64,000 nt of DNA from an uncultured Comamonas sp. (GTDB lineage: Bacteria > Pseudomonadota > Gammaproteobacteria > Burkholderiales > Burkholderiaceae_C), in NCBI GenBank assembly GCA_947306475.1, contig CAMZGS010000001.1:403858-467857 (forward strand). The letters are read 5' to 3'. Made by a program: the position numbers and the translations under genes. The notes beneath the pieces were generated by a model. That model saw nothing but the letters and a program-made list of their open reading frames with translations. It was not told the origin of the DNA and did no database searches. Shown here piece after piece: positions 8,531-17,782 of the stretch (position 1 is the stretch's first letter; every line of letters starts with the position of its first letter).

Positions 8531-8564
8531 AACCGCCGCAGCTGCAAAGCCCGGCGGTTTTTTT
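8531..8564 (+). terminator. Attenuator terminator before aroG
   Basis: Stem AACCGCCG (8531-8538) and CGGCGGTT (8552-8559) with a 13-nt loop, followed by a T run to 8564. It lies between the aromatic leader peptide and aroG and ends 49 nt before the aroG start. CCGCC of the 5' arm is complementary to GGCGG at the end of the leader frame, giving a possible 5-bp alternative (antiterminator) pairing. Confidence 0.85.
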
Positions 8565-8613
8565 ACACCCAGGTTTTTTCTTCAAGCATCCCTACGACAA
8601 ACGAGGCCGATAC

Positions 8614-9780
8614 ATGACCGCTCAATACTCCCCCCCCACCGGCGATTCCTGGTACCGCAGTGCTGCCTTCAAGACTGGACAGACCGACGACGAACGTATC
8701 AAGGACATTACCGTGTTGCCCCCTCCTGAGCATCTCATCCGCTTCTTCCCCATCCACGGCACGCCTGTGGAAGCGCTGGTCAGCCAGACCCGCAGCAGCA
8801 TCCAGCGCATCATGCGCAACCAGGACGATCGCCTGCTGGTCATCGTCGGCCCCTGCTCCATCCACGACCCGCATGCCGCGATGGACTACGCCCGCCGCCT
8901 GGCCGATGTGCGTGAGCAGTACAAGGACACGCTTGAAGTGGTGATGCGCGTGTACTTCGAAAAACCGCGTACCACCGTCGGCTGGAAGGGCCTGATCAAC
9001 GACCCCTACCTGGATGGCAGCTACCGCATCGATGAGGGCCTGCGCATTGCGCGCCAGCTGCTCATCGACATCAACCGCCTGGGCGTGCCGGCGGCCAGCG
9101 AATTCCTGGACGTGATCTCGCCCCAGTACATCGGCGACCTGATCAGCTGGGGCGCCATTGGCGCGCGCACCACCGAAAGCCAGGTGCACCGTGAGCTGGC
9201 CTCCGGCATCTCGGCGCCGATTGGCTTCAAGAACGGCACCGACGGCAACATCCGCATCGCCACCGACGCCATCCAGTCGGCCAGCCGGGGCCACCACTTC
9301 CTGTCGGTGCACAAAAACGGCCAAGTGGCCATCGTGCACACCGCAGGCAACCAGGACTGCCACGTCATCCTGCGCGGCGGCAAGGCGCCCAATTACGACG
9401 CTGCCAGCGTGGCTGCCGCCTGCGCCGATCTGGAAAAGGCCGGGCTGCCCGCCACCTTGATGATCGATTGCAGCCACGCCAACAGCAACAAGCAGCACGA
9501 GCGCCAGAAGGACGTGGCCGCCGACATCGCCGCGCAGATTGCCGGTGGCTCGCGCCAGGTGTTCGGCGTCATGCTGGAAAGCCACCTGGTCGCCGGCGCA
9601 CAGAAATTCAGCGCCGGGCAGGACGATGTGTGCAAGCTGGTCTATGGCCAGAGCATCACCGACGCCTGCATCGGCTGGGCCGACACGGTGGATGTGATCG
9701 AGCAACTGTCCCAGGCCGTGCAGGCGCGTCGCGACCTGGCCAGGAACGCTGCCGGCGCCAGCGCCGAGCTGGTGGCCTGA
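8614..9780 (+). CDS. aroG: 3-deoxy-7-phosphoheptulonate (DAHP) synthase, class I
   Basis: Condenses phosphoenolpyruvate and erythrose-4-phosphate in the first step of the shikimate pathway. The 388-residue protein is a class I (AroF/G/H) enzyme: note IVGPCSIHDP, YFEKPRTTVGWKGL, the WGAIGARTTESQVHRELAS block, SVHKNGQVAI, and the metal-binding DCSHANSNKQHERQ. It carries about 40 residues more than the E. coli isozymes, mostly at the N-terminus. Which aromatic amino acid inhibits it cannot be read safely; the mixed Phe/Tyr/Trp leader peptide suggests a response to more than one. A GAGG Shine-Dalgarno at 8603 supports the ATG at 8614. Gene symbol is for the family; the isoform (aroF/G/H) is not resolved. 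Confidence 0.95.
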   Translation: MTAQYSPPTGDSWYRSAAFKTGQTDDERIKDITVLPPPEHLIRFFPIHGTPVEALVSQTRSSIQRIMRNQDDRLLVIVGPCSIHDPHAAMDYARRLADVREQYKDTLEVVMRVYFEKPRTTVGWKGLINDPYLDGSYRIDEGLRIARQLLIDINRLGVPAASEFLDVISPQYIGDLISWGAIGARTTESQVHRELASGISAPIGFKNGTDGNIRIATDAIQSASRGHHFLSVHKNGQVAIVHTAGNQDCHVILRGGKAPNYDAASVAAACADLEKAGLPATLMIDCSHANSNKQHERQKDVAADIAAQIAGGSRQVFGVMLESHLVAGAQKFSAGQDDVCKLVYGQSITDACIGWADTVDVIEQLSQAVQARRDLARNAAGASAELVA

Positions 9781-9844
9781 GGCCCGTGCAGGGCACGCAC
9801 CGCGTGCTTTGTCTCTAAGGTGACTTTTGGCAACAACGCCTTAT

Positions 9845-9873
9845 GGGAGCTACGTTGTTAGCTCCCTTTTTAT
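9845..9873 (+). terminator. Intrinsic terminator of aroG
   Basis: GGGAGCTA (9845-9852), loop CGTTGT, TAGCTCCC (9859-9866) and a T run. An 8-bp perfect stem 65 nt after the aroG stop. Confidence 0.85.
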
Positions 9874-9986
9874 TGTTGTTTTTCTCCACTGTTGCTGACA
9901 ATCCCCATGTTACGGAATGCACCGTCTGGGGTATGCTGGCCCGGTTGTGACGTACGACGGTGTTGTCGGAATTTTGTGAGGAACCT

Positions 9987-10298
9987 ATGCATAAAGAAGT
10001 CATCGTGCGCCTGTCGGGCGAAAGGGAATACCACGTGGATCTGGAGCGCCTGGAGCCCATGGGGATGGAGGATGCCCGCCGCTGGCTGGACGAGCAGTTC
10101 ACCGAGCTGGAGTGTGAGCCCCTGCGTGCCAGCGGCAAGGTGCTGCTGGCCGACAAGGTGCTGGTGGTGGCCCAGGCGGCCAGCGAGCGTCTGCTCAACG
10201 ATGAGACCTGGCTGAAAATCTATGCCCGCGCCACGCACGCCGTACTCGCCAAGCCCATCATCACGGTGGATGTGAGCGCCATGGCGGTGACTTACTGA
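9987..10298 (+). CDS. Small conserved protein of unknown function
   Basis: A 103-residue protein beginning MHKEVIVRLSGEREYHVDLE. Not assigned to a named family. It has mixed alpha/beta character with no signal peptide, membrane segment or cysteine, and is acidic in its middle (WLDEQFTELECEPL). Coding looks genuine: an AGGA Shine-Dalgarno lies 6 nt before the ATG, codon use matches the neighbours, and the gene sits between the aroG terminator and a bidirectional terminator, so it is a single-gene unit. A GTG nine codons upstream extends the frame but lacks its own binding site. No function is proposed. Confidence 0.75.
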   Translation: MHKEVIVRLSGEREYHVDLERLEPMGMEDARRWLDEQFTELECEPLRASGKVLLADKVLVVAQAASERLLNDETWLKIYARATHAVLAKPIITVDVSAMAVTY

Positions 10299-10337
10299 TC
10301 CGTGCCGCTCCCGCAGCCGCTTGCGCTGCACAGACAC

Positions 10338-10370
10338 AAAAAAACGCCGATCGCAAGGTCGGCGTTTTTT
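10338..10370. terminator. Bidirectional terminator between the small protein gene and mpl
   Basis: AACGCCGA (10343-10350) and TCGGCGTT (10359-10366) flanked by an A run on the left and a T run on the right. The two flanking genes are convergent, so the hairpin can end both transcripts. Confidence 0.88.
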
Positions 10371-10391
10371 GATGGGCGTTTGGCTCAGGCG

Positions 10392-11792
10392 CTAGCTGCC
10401 CAACTTTTCGGTCAGCGCCTGCAGCAGCTTGGCGTGGATGCCGCCAAAGCCGCCATTGCTCATGCAGACGATATGGTCACCGGGCTGCGCCGCAGCCACC
10501 ACCTGCTGCACCAGCGCATCGATGTCGTCCACCACATGCCCGGCATCGCCCAGCGGGGCCAGGGCTTCGCTGGCGTCCCAGTCCAGGCCGGCGCTGTGGC
10601 AGAAGGCCACATCCGCTTCCTTGAGCGACCAGGGCAACTGCGCCTTCATGGTGCCCAGCTTCATGGTGTTGCTGCGCGGCTCGAACACCGCCAGGATGCG
10701 CTGCTGCTGGCCCACTTGGGCGCGCAGGCCATCGAGCGTGGTGCGAATGGCGGTGGGGTGGTGGGCAAAGTCGTCGTACACCGTGATGTTCGCCACCGTG
10801 CCACGCAGCTCCATGCGGCGTTTGACGTTGCGAAAGCGGCTCAGCGCCTGCGCAGCCACGGCGGGGCTGACGCCCACATGCTCGGCAGCCGCAATCGCTG
10901 CCAGGGCGTTGAGCTGGTTGTGCTCGCCGCTCAAGGACCATTCCACGCGCCCCACCACCTGGCCCCGGTGCAGCACATCAAAGGCATGGTGCTCGCCGCG
11001 CGCGGTGAAGTCGCTCACCGCCGCGCCAAAGCCGCGCTGCTCGCTCCAGCAGCCCTGGTGCAGCACGCGCACCAGCGCTTCTTCCAGATCGTTGACCACC
11101 ACGCGGCCCGAGGCGGGCACGGTGCGCACCAGATGGTGGAACTGGCGCTCGATGGCGGCCAGATCGGGGAAGATGTCCGCGTGGTCGAACTCCAGGTTGT
11201 TTAGCACGGCGGTGCGCGGGCGGTAGTGCACAAACTTGCTGCGCTTGTCGAAAAACGCCGTGTCGTACTCGTCGGCTTCAATCACAAACAGCGAGCGCTC
11301 TTGACCAGCAGCTTGCTGCCCCAGTCGCGCCGAGACGCCAAAGTCCAGCGGCACGCCGCCCACCAAAAAGCCCGGCGTCAGACCGGCGCACTCCAGGATC
11401 CAGGCCAGCATCGAGGTGGTGGTGGTCTTGCCGTGCGTGCCGGCCACCGCCAGCACATGGCGGCCTTGCAGCACATGTTCGCTAAGCCACTGCGGCCCGC
11501 TGGTATAGGGTAGGCCCTGGTCCAAAATGGCTTCCATCAGCGGGAACTTGGGCGAGCCATCGGCCAGGCGCGCGCGGCTGACCACATTGCCCACGACGAA
11601 GATGTCGGGTTTGAGCGCCAGTTGCTGCGTGCCATAACCTTCGATCAGCTCAATGCCCAGGGCGCGCAGCTGGTCGCTCATCGGCGGGTACACCCCCGCA
11701 TCGCAACCCGTCACCGTATGCCCCGCCTCGCGCGCCAGCGCCGCCACGCCACCCATGAAGGTGCCGCAAATGCCCAGAATGTGTATATGCAT
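10392..11792 (-). CDS. mpl: UDP-N-acetylmuramate:L-Ala-gamma-D-Glu-meso-DAP ligase Mpl
   Basis: Murein-peptide ligase that reattaches recycled tripeptide to UDP-MurNAc (cytosolic peptidoglycan recycling). The 466-residue product is a Mur ligase. The N-terminal MHIHILGICGTFMGGVAALAREAGHTVTGCD has the Mpl-specific variant of the MurC Rossmann start (key motif GICGTFMGG). The ATP-binding loop AGTHGKTTTTSML and the DEYDTAFFDKRSKFVHYRP block follow, with a later VYDDFAHHPTAI. These distinguish Mpl from MurC. The frame continues upstream to 11840, but the ATG at 11792 begins the conserved N-terminus and has TACAAT 8 nt before it. Gene stands alone on the minus strand. Confidence 0.95.
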   Translation of the reverse strand: MHIHILGICGTFMGGVAALAREAGHTVTGCDAGVYPPMSDQLRALGIELIEGYGTQQLALKPDIFVVGNVVSRARLADGSPKFPLMEAILDQGLPYTSGPQWLSEHVLQGRHVLAVAGTHGKTTTTSMLAWILECAGLTPGFLVGGVPLDFGVSARLGQQAAGQERSLFVIEADEYDTAFFDKRSKFVHYRPRTAVLNNLEFDHADIFPDLAAIERQFHHLVRTVPASGRVVVNDLEEALVRVLHQGCWSEQRGFGAAVSDFTARGEHHAFDVLHRGQVVGRVEWSLSGEHNQLNALAAIAAAEHVGVSPAVAAQALSRFRNVKRRMELRGTVANITVYDDFAHHPTAIRTTLDGLRAQVGQQQRILAVFEPRSNTMKLGTMKAQLPWSLKEADVAFCHSAGLDWDASEALAPLGDAGHVVDDIDALVQQVVAAAQPGDHIVCMSNGGFGGIHAKLLQALTEKLGS

Positions 11793-11800
11793 GGGCGCAG

Positions 11801-11806
11801 ATTGTA
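11801..11806 (-). promoter_or_regulatory. Candidate -10 element of mpl (TACAAT, leaderless spacing)
   Basis: On the minus strand TACAAT, then CTGCGCCC (8 nt), then the mpl ATG at 11792. No Shine-Dalgarno. Confidence 0.5.
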
Positions 11807-11860
11807 GGGGGCGCGCCAGCGTGCGGCCGGCGGTGGTCAAGGTGTTTGCGCTATGTTAAA

Positions 11861-11956
11861 GATAGCTGTTTGCGCTGGTTGGATAATGATCTTAAGCTTT
11901 TATTTGTGTGAAACTGTTTATCCATCGGCGCAACCAGCTCTTTTATTTAGAGCGTT
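11861..11956. repeat. Dispersed palindromic intergenic repeat, copy 3
   Basis: Left arm AGCTGTTTGCGCTGGTTGGA (from 11864) and right arm TCGGCGCAACCAGCT (to 11959) are imperfect inverted copies. It lies between the divergent mpl gene and the gene at 12062. Confidence 0.65.
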
Positions 11957-12061
11957 CCCCGAGTTTTGTCCGCAGCGCCTGCGGGGCTGCCCGATATTCC
12001 CATAATGCCGGATGGGCACGCGCAGGGCGTGCCGCTGGTTTACAGAAAGCGTGCGTCATTC

Positions 12062-12655
12062 ATGACATTGCCTTTGGCAACCTTGGAAATTGCCCAGACC
12101 GCTGCCCGCATGGTGGTGGAAGAGGGCCTGGATTGGGGCGCGGCCAAGCGCCGGGCGCTCAAGCAGCTGGGGCTGCCGCCGCGCACGGCCCTGCCCGACA
12201 ACGATGTGCTGGAAGCGGCGGTGCGTGAATACATCGAGCTGTTTTGCGCCGACACCCAGCCGCAGGAGCTGCGCGCCCTGCGCGAGCTGGCGCTGGTGTG
12301 GATGCAGCGGCTGGCCGAGTTTCGCCCGCATCTGGCCGGCGCTGTGTGGCGCGGCACGGCCACGCGCCTGTCGGATATCTACATCCAGCTGTTTTGTGAT
12401 GACCCCAAATCGGCAGAGATTGCGCTGATTGACCACAACGTGCGCTTTGAAGTGCGTCAGGTGCCGGGCCTGCACGGCAGTCTGGTCGATGCGCTGAGCA
12501 TCCACAGCCTGTGCCAGCCGCTGGGCGAGACCGTGGGCGTGCATCTGCTGGTGCACGATTTTGACGATGTGCGTGGCGCGCTCAAAACCGATGCCCAGGG
12601 GCGCAGCCTGCGCGGCGACACAGCGGCGTTGCAGGCGCTGCTGGCGGCTGAGTGA
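12062..12655 (+). CDS. Conserved protein of unknown function next to mpl
   Basis: A 197-residue protein, helix-rich, with no recognisable catalytic motif to my eye. It begins MTLPLATLEIAQTAARMVVEEG and contains a hydrophilic middle and a C-terminal half with HNVRFEVRQVPGLHG. No signal peptide or membrane segment. The codon usage is typical of the neighbourhood. The start is uncertain: an ATG at 12005 would add 19 residues (MPDGHAQG...), and a CATAAT hexamer overlaps that ATG. If that hexamer is a -10 element, transcription starts after 12005 and the 12062 start is the real one. Homologues sit beside mpl in related genomes as far as I recall, but no function is claimed. Confidence 0.7.
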   Translation: MTLPLATLEIAQTAARMVVEEGLDWGAAKRRALKQLGLPPRTALPDNDVLEAAVREYIELFCADTQPQELRALRELALVWMQRLAEFRPHLAGAVWRGTATRLSDIYIQLFCDDPKSAEIALIDHNVRFEVRQVPGLHGSLVDALSIHSLCQPLGETVGVHLLVHDFDDVRGALKTDAQGRSLRGDTAALQALLAAE

Positions 12656-12682
12656 CACCACATGAGCGTGCAGGGATCTGGC

Positions 12683-13258
12683 ATGAACGACAGAAAAACG
12701 ACAGAAAAAAGCCCCCAACCGGCGCAGCCACAACCGGGCACACGCCGCCAGTGGCTGCTGGGTGCAGGGGGCGTACTGGCCGCCGCCGGTGCAGGCGTCT
12801 GGGCGTGGCAGCGCTGGAGCGGCCAGGCTGGTGCCGGGCAGACAGCGGCCGAGCAGGCCTTCTGGGCGTTGCAACTGCCCGGGCTGGATGGGCAATTGCA
12901 GGCATTGCAGCAGTACCAGGGACGGCCCTTGCTGGTGAACTTCTGGGCCACCTGGTGCCCGCCCTGCGTGCGCGAGCTGCCGCTGCTGAACCATGTTGCG
13001 CGCCAGCAGCCGCAGGTGCAGATGCTGGGCATTGCCGTGGACAAGGCGGCCAATGTGACCAAATGGCTGCAGCGCGAACCGCTGGCCTTTCCGGTGTTGC
13101 TGGCCGAAACCGGCGGCATGGGGCTGACGCGCGAGCTGGGCAACATCAACGGCGGTCTGCCGTTCTCCATCCTGTGGGATGCGACAGGGCGGATGCGACA
13201 GCGTAGAATCGGCGCATTTTCCGAAGACATCCTGCAGCGCTGGATGACGTCCGTTTGA
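12683..13258 (+). CDS. TlpA-like membrane-anchored thioredoxin-fold protein
   Basis: A 191-residue TlpA/ResA-type protein-disulfide reductase. An N-terminal signal anchor follows an Arg-Arg pair (GTRRQWLLGAGGVLAAAGAG, residues about 21-40). The thioredoxin domain then contains the active site WATWCPPC, with a later conserved GGLPFSILWDATG (cis-Pro loop). Such proteins reduce periplasmic disulfides, for example in cytochrome c maturation or thiol repair; the partner is not evident here. The ATG at 12683 is chosen because AGGGA lies 6 nt upstream; an in-frame ATG at 12662 would add seven residues. It starts 27 nt after the preceding gene and ends 169 nt before accB. Confidence 0.88.
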   Translation: MNDRKTTEKSPQPAQPQPGTRRQWLLGAGGVLAAAGAGVWAWQRWSGQAGAGQTAAEQAFWALQLPGLDGQLQALQQYQGRPLLVNFWATWCPPCVRELPLLNHVARQQPQVQMLGIAVDKAANVTKWLQREPLAFPVLLAETGGMGLTRELGNINGGLPFSILWDATGRMRQRRIGAFSEDILQRWMTSV

Positions 13259-13386
13259 CACCAACTGACACCAAAAAGCCCGAAGATGCTGCCAGGCAGA
13301 GGGCAGCCAGGGAGTGAGAAAAATCAAATCCTCGTGGAAGATCGCTAAAAATAGCTTGTAAAGACCGAAGAAGACCGAAATTAAGG

Positions 13387-13392
13387 TACATT
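13387..13392 (+). promoter_or_regulatory. Candidate -10 element upstream of accB
   Basis: TACATT in an AT-rich stretch 36 nt before the accB ATG. Upstream is a direct repeat AAGACCGAAGAAGACCGAA (13361-13379). No clear -35. Confidence 0.35.
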
Positions 13393-13427
13393 CGCGCCCT
13401 TAACCAGTTTTAGTTGTTGGAGCTTCC

Positions 13428-13886
13428 ATGGATCTGCGTAAACTCAAAACCCTCATCGACCTGGTGTCCGAGTCCAATGTGTCGGAGCTGGAAATCACCG
13501 AGGCCGAGGGCAAAGTCCGCATCGTCAAGAGCGCTGGTGTGGTGCAGCAAATCGTCACCGCACCGGTGGCTGCAGCCGCGCCGGCACCGACACCTGCAGC
13601 AGCTGCGCCCGCAGCACCCGTGGCTGAGTTGCCAGCACCTGCCGCTGCGACAGGCCACCAGGTGAAGTCGCCCATGGTGGGCACGTTCTACCGCGCTTCC
13701 AGCCCTGGCGCCCGTCCGTTCGTGGACGTGGGGGCGCAGGTCAAGGAAGGCGACACCCTGTGCATCATCGAGGCCATGAAGATCCTCAACGAGATCGAGG
13801 CCGACAAGGCGGGTACCGTGACCCGCATCCTGGTCGAAAACGGCCAGGCTGTGGAGTACGGCCAACCGTTGTTCATCATCGAGTAA
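13428..13886 (+). CDS. accB: Biotin carboxyl carrier protein of acetyl-CoA carboxylase
   Basis: Carries biotin between AccC and the AccAD carboxyltransferase in malonyl-CoA synthesis (cytosol). The 152-residue protein has a conserved N-terminal [27 protein letters not shown] region (key LIDLV), a Pro/Ala linker (about 44-76), and the biotinyl domain with EAMKI, biotinylated at Lys118. The thumb loop is [18 protein letters not shown] at 13419-13422 precedes the ATG. The gene is followed 67 nt later by accC, the usual accBC operon. Confidence 0.97.
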   Translation: MDLRKLKTLIDLVSESNVSELEITEAEGKVRIVKSAGVVQQIVTAPVAAAAPAPTPAAAAPAAPVAELPAPAAATGHQVKSPMVGTFYRASSPGARPFVDVGAQVKEGDTLCIIEAMKILNEIEADKAGTVTRILVENGQAVEYGQPLFIIE

Positions 13887-13953
13887 TTTTTCTCTACGGT
13901 GCGCCCCCACTTGCGTGTCCCTGGGGCGAGGAACAACGAGGAGCCTGTTTTCC

Positions 13954-15309
<1,356 letters not shown>

Positions 15310-15334
15310 TCTGGCGGTCTAGTTTATCTAAAAC

Positions 15335-15415
15335 CATAGCGTTTGCCGCTTTTAACGCCTGGGTTTCAGGTGCAATCAAGCGTGAACCCCAGGCGTTAAA
15401 AGCGGTAATAGCTAT
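15335..15415. repeat. Dispersed palindromic intergenic repeat, copy 4
   Basis: Perfect 18-bp inverted arms CCGCTTTTAACGCCTGGG (15346-15363) and its complement at 15388-15405, with outer TAGC/GCTA bases. It fills the accC-prmA gap and has no T run, so it need not be a terminator. Confidence 0.75.
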
Positions 15416-15438
15416 TAAAAACGTAAAGAACCTTCCCC

Positions 15439-16329
15439 ATGTTTGAGCTGTACCTGATGTGCCCCCAAGAGCAGGTGGAAAGCGTGAGCGACGCGCTGGA
15501 TGCGCTGGAGGCGCTCAGTGTCTCGGTCGAGGACATGGATGCGCACACCGAGGCCGAACAGGCGCTGTTTGGCGAGCCCGGCATGCCCCCGCCCAAGGAC
15601 GGCTGGAACCGCAGCCGCATCGTGGCGCTGTTCCAGGAACGCGCGGGCGCCGAGGAAGCGGCCAGACTGCTGCCCCTGCAGGATTTCTTTGAGGGCTGCC
15701 AGGTGCTGGGCGTGCAGGAGTTGCAGCAGCAGGACTGGGTGCGCCTGACGCAGTCGCAATTTCAGCCCGTGGACATCACGCCCGAGTTCTGGATCGTGCC
15801 CACCTGGCACGAGCTGCCCGAGGCGGCCAAGGTCAGCATCCGCCTGGACCCCGGTCTGGCCTTTGGCACCGGCACCCACCCGACCACCCGCATGTGCCTG
15901 CGCTGGATCGCGCGCCAGCCGGCGGGCAGCCTGGGGCGTGTGCTGGACTATGGCTGCGGCTCGGGCATTCTGGCCATTGGTGCGGCCAAGTTCGGCGCGC
16001 AGGACATCGATGCGGTGGACATCGACCCCGATGCCGTCACTTCCTGCCAGCTGAACGCCCAGGCCAACGGCGTGCAGCTGAACGTCGGCCTGCCCGACAA
16101 GGCCCAGGGCCTGTACCAGACCGTGCTGGCCAACATCCTGGCCACGCCGCTGAAAGTGCTGGCGCCGCTGTTGTGCAACCATGTGCAGGCCGGTGGTCAC
16201 CTGGTGCTGGCAGGCATTCTGGAGCGCCAGGCCGAGGAATTGATCGAGGCCTACGCCCCCTATCTGCCGCTGACGGTGGCCGATAGCGAGGACGGCTGGG
16301 TCCTCATGACCGCGCAGCGCGCTGCCTGA
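15439..16329 (+). CDS. prmA: Ribosomal protein L11 methyltransferase
   Basis: SAM-dependent enzyme that trimethylates several residues of ribosomal protein L11. The 296-residue length matches PrmA. The N-terminal substrate-binding domain starts MFELYLMCPQEQVESVSDAL. The linker LDPGLAFGTGTHPTTRMCL and motif I VLDYGCGSGILAIGA (from about 168) are diagnostic, followed by VANILATPL. The sequence following accC is separated from it by the repeat element. Shine-Dalgarno is weak (AAAGAA). prmA next to accBC is a common proteobacterial arrangement. Nothing unusual seen. Confidence 0.96.
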   Translation: MFELYLMCPQEQVESVSDALDALEALSVSVEDMDAHTEAEQALFGEPGMPPPKDGWNRSRIVALFQERAGAEEAARLLPLQDFFEGCQVLGVQELQQQDWVRLTQSQFQPVDITPEFWIVPTWHELPEAAKVSIRLDPGLAFGTGTHPTTRMCLRWIARQPAGSLGRVLDYGCGSGILAIGAAKFGAQDIDAVDIDPDAVTSCQLNAQANGVQLNVGLPDKAQGLYQTVLANILATPLKVLAPLLCNHVQAGGHLVLAGILERQAEELIEAYAPYLPLTVADSEDGWVLMTAQRAA

Positions 16330-16375
16330 CGCGCCGCCAGGCGTGCCCGGCCCAAGTGCGCCCCGCGCCAGCTTC

Positions 16376-16381
16376 TACAAT
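16376..16381 (+). promoter_or_regulatory. Candidate -10 element of the DUF3426 gene (TACAAT, leaderless spacing)
   Basis: TACAAT then CGTGCGCG (8 nt) then ATG at 16390, with no ribosome binding site. Lies 47 nt after the prmA stop. Confidence 0.5.
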
Positions 16382-16389
16382 CGTGCGCG

Positions 16390-17754
16390 ATGAGCTTGTT
16401 GACTTGCTGCCCCTCATGCGGCACCCAGTTTCGGGTGGTGTCCGACCAGTTGCGTATCTCCGATGGCTGGGTACGCTGTGGCCGCTGCCAGGAAGTGTTC
16501 GATGCCAGCCAGTCGCTGCAGGAGTACCACGAGCCTGAGCCTGAATCGCTGTTGAGCCGCCCGCCAGCGCCCTCGGTATCCACAGGTCAGGCCGCGCGGC
16601 AGGAGCCAGCGGCGGCCGCGCCCGCAGCGCCCTTGCCGTCTGCTCCGGTGGTTGCGTCCCCGTCGGTGCCGGCTGCTCCCACGCTGGTGGATGAGCCGGA
16701 TTCGTTCGCTGCGGCTGCCACCAGTCCCAGACCTGTGCCCCGGCCCACCCCCGAACCTGAACCAGCGTCCAAGCCGCAACTGGAGCCGTTCGCCGAGCCG
16801 CAGCAGGGTTACGAACTGCCTGCGCCTGCGGACGATGGGCCGGCGCTGGAGGAGCCCGTCGCTTCGGCACCCGCACCTGCAAGCCAGGTGACACCTGAGC
16901 CCGAGCCGGTGCTACAACCGGAGCCCGTGCTGGATTTCGAGCTTGCGCCTGAGCCGCAGCCTGTGGCAGCAAAGTCCGAACCGGCGCCAGAAGCACCGTT
17001 GGAGCCGGTGCTCGTCCCGCAGCAGCCGGAACCTGCCGACGTCCCTGTCGGAACACCCCGGCGTGCCGATGAACCGACGCTGGACGATGTCGTGCCCCAG
17101 GCGCCTGCCGATGCAGGCCAGGCGGAGGAGGGCGCCGTCGAGCCGGGCGATGCCGGCGGTGACGAAGGTGGCGGCAAAGAGCCGCCCACCGGGTCCGAAG
17201 AGGCGCGTCGGACGACCGACACCGATCTGGATGAGACGCCCAGCTTTGTGCGCCAGGCCCGCCGTCAGGAGCGCTGGCGCCGTCCCTGGGTGCGCATGGT
17301 GCTGGGGGCTTTGCTGTTGCTGCTGCCCTTGCTGCTGCTGGGGCAGATTGCGGTGCACGAGCGCAATGCCCTGGCAGCGCGCGCGCCGGCGCTGCAACCG
17401 GTGTTGGCGGCACTGTGCCAGGCGCTGGGCTGCCAGCTGGCGCCGCCGCAGGACATTGCCATGGTGGTCATCTCCGGCTCCTCATTTTCGGAAGCGGGGC
17501 CCGATGCCGGGCGCTACCGCCTGGATGTCAGCCTGCGCAATCAGTCCACCTCCCTGGTGGCCACGCCAGCGCTGGAGCTGACCCTGACCGATGCCAGCGA
17601 CCAACCCCTGGCACGCAAGGTCTTTCTGCCTGCCGACCTGCGTGCGCCCCAGGCCCTGGGGCCACGCGCCGAGTGGAATGGCAGCTTCCCCGTGCAGCTG
17701 AACGAACTGCCTCAGCCGGTCGTCGGCTACCGGGTGCAATTGTTTTATCCCTGA
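16390..17754 (+). CDS. Zinc-ribbon, DUF3426 membrane protein
   Basis: A 454-residue protein with three parts. A short MJ0042-type zinc ribbon is at the N-terminus (Cys7-x2-Cys10 and Cys30-x2-Cys33). A very long Pro/Glu/Ala-rich low-complexity linker follows (about 45-270). One transmembrane segment (about 300-320) then leads to a DUF3426 domain, expected to be periplasmic. The C-terminal domain resembles families that bind or scaffold in the envelope, but no activity is known. The cytosolic zinc ribbon joined by a rigid acidic proline linker to a membrane anchor suggests a spacer-type architecture. It follows prmA and precedes a PfkB-family kinase, 28 nt downstream. Confidence 0.88.
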   Translation: MSLLTCCPSCGTQFRVVSDQLRISDGWVRCGRCQEVFDASQSLQEYHEPEPESLLSRPPAPSVSTGQAARQEPAAAAPAAPLPSAPVVASPSVPAAPTLVDEPDSFAAAATSPRPVPRPTPEPEPASKPQLEPFAEPQQGYELPAPADDGPALEEPVASAPAPASQVTPEPEPVLQPEPVLDFELAPEPQPVAAKSEPAPEAPLEPVLVPQQPEPADVPVGTPRRADEPTLDDVVPQAPADAGQAEEGAVEPGDAGGDEGGGKEPPTGSEEARRTTDTDLDETPSFVRQARRQERWRRPWVRMVLGALLLLLPLLLLGQIAVHERNALAARAPALQPVLAALCQALGCQLAPPQDIAMVVISGSSFSEAGPDAGRYRLDVSLRNQSTSLVATPALELTLTDASDQPLARKVFLPADLRAPQALGPRAEWNGSFPVQLNELPQPVVGYRVQLFYP

Positions 17755-17782
17755 CATTTTTTTGAGATTGGAGTGTGCAGCC

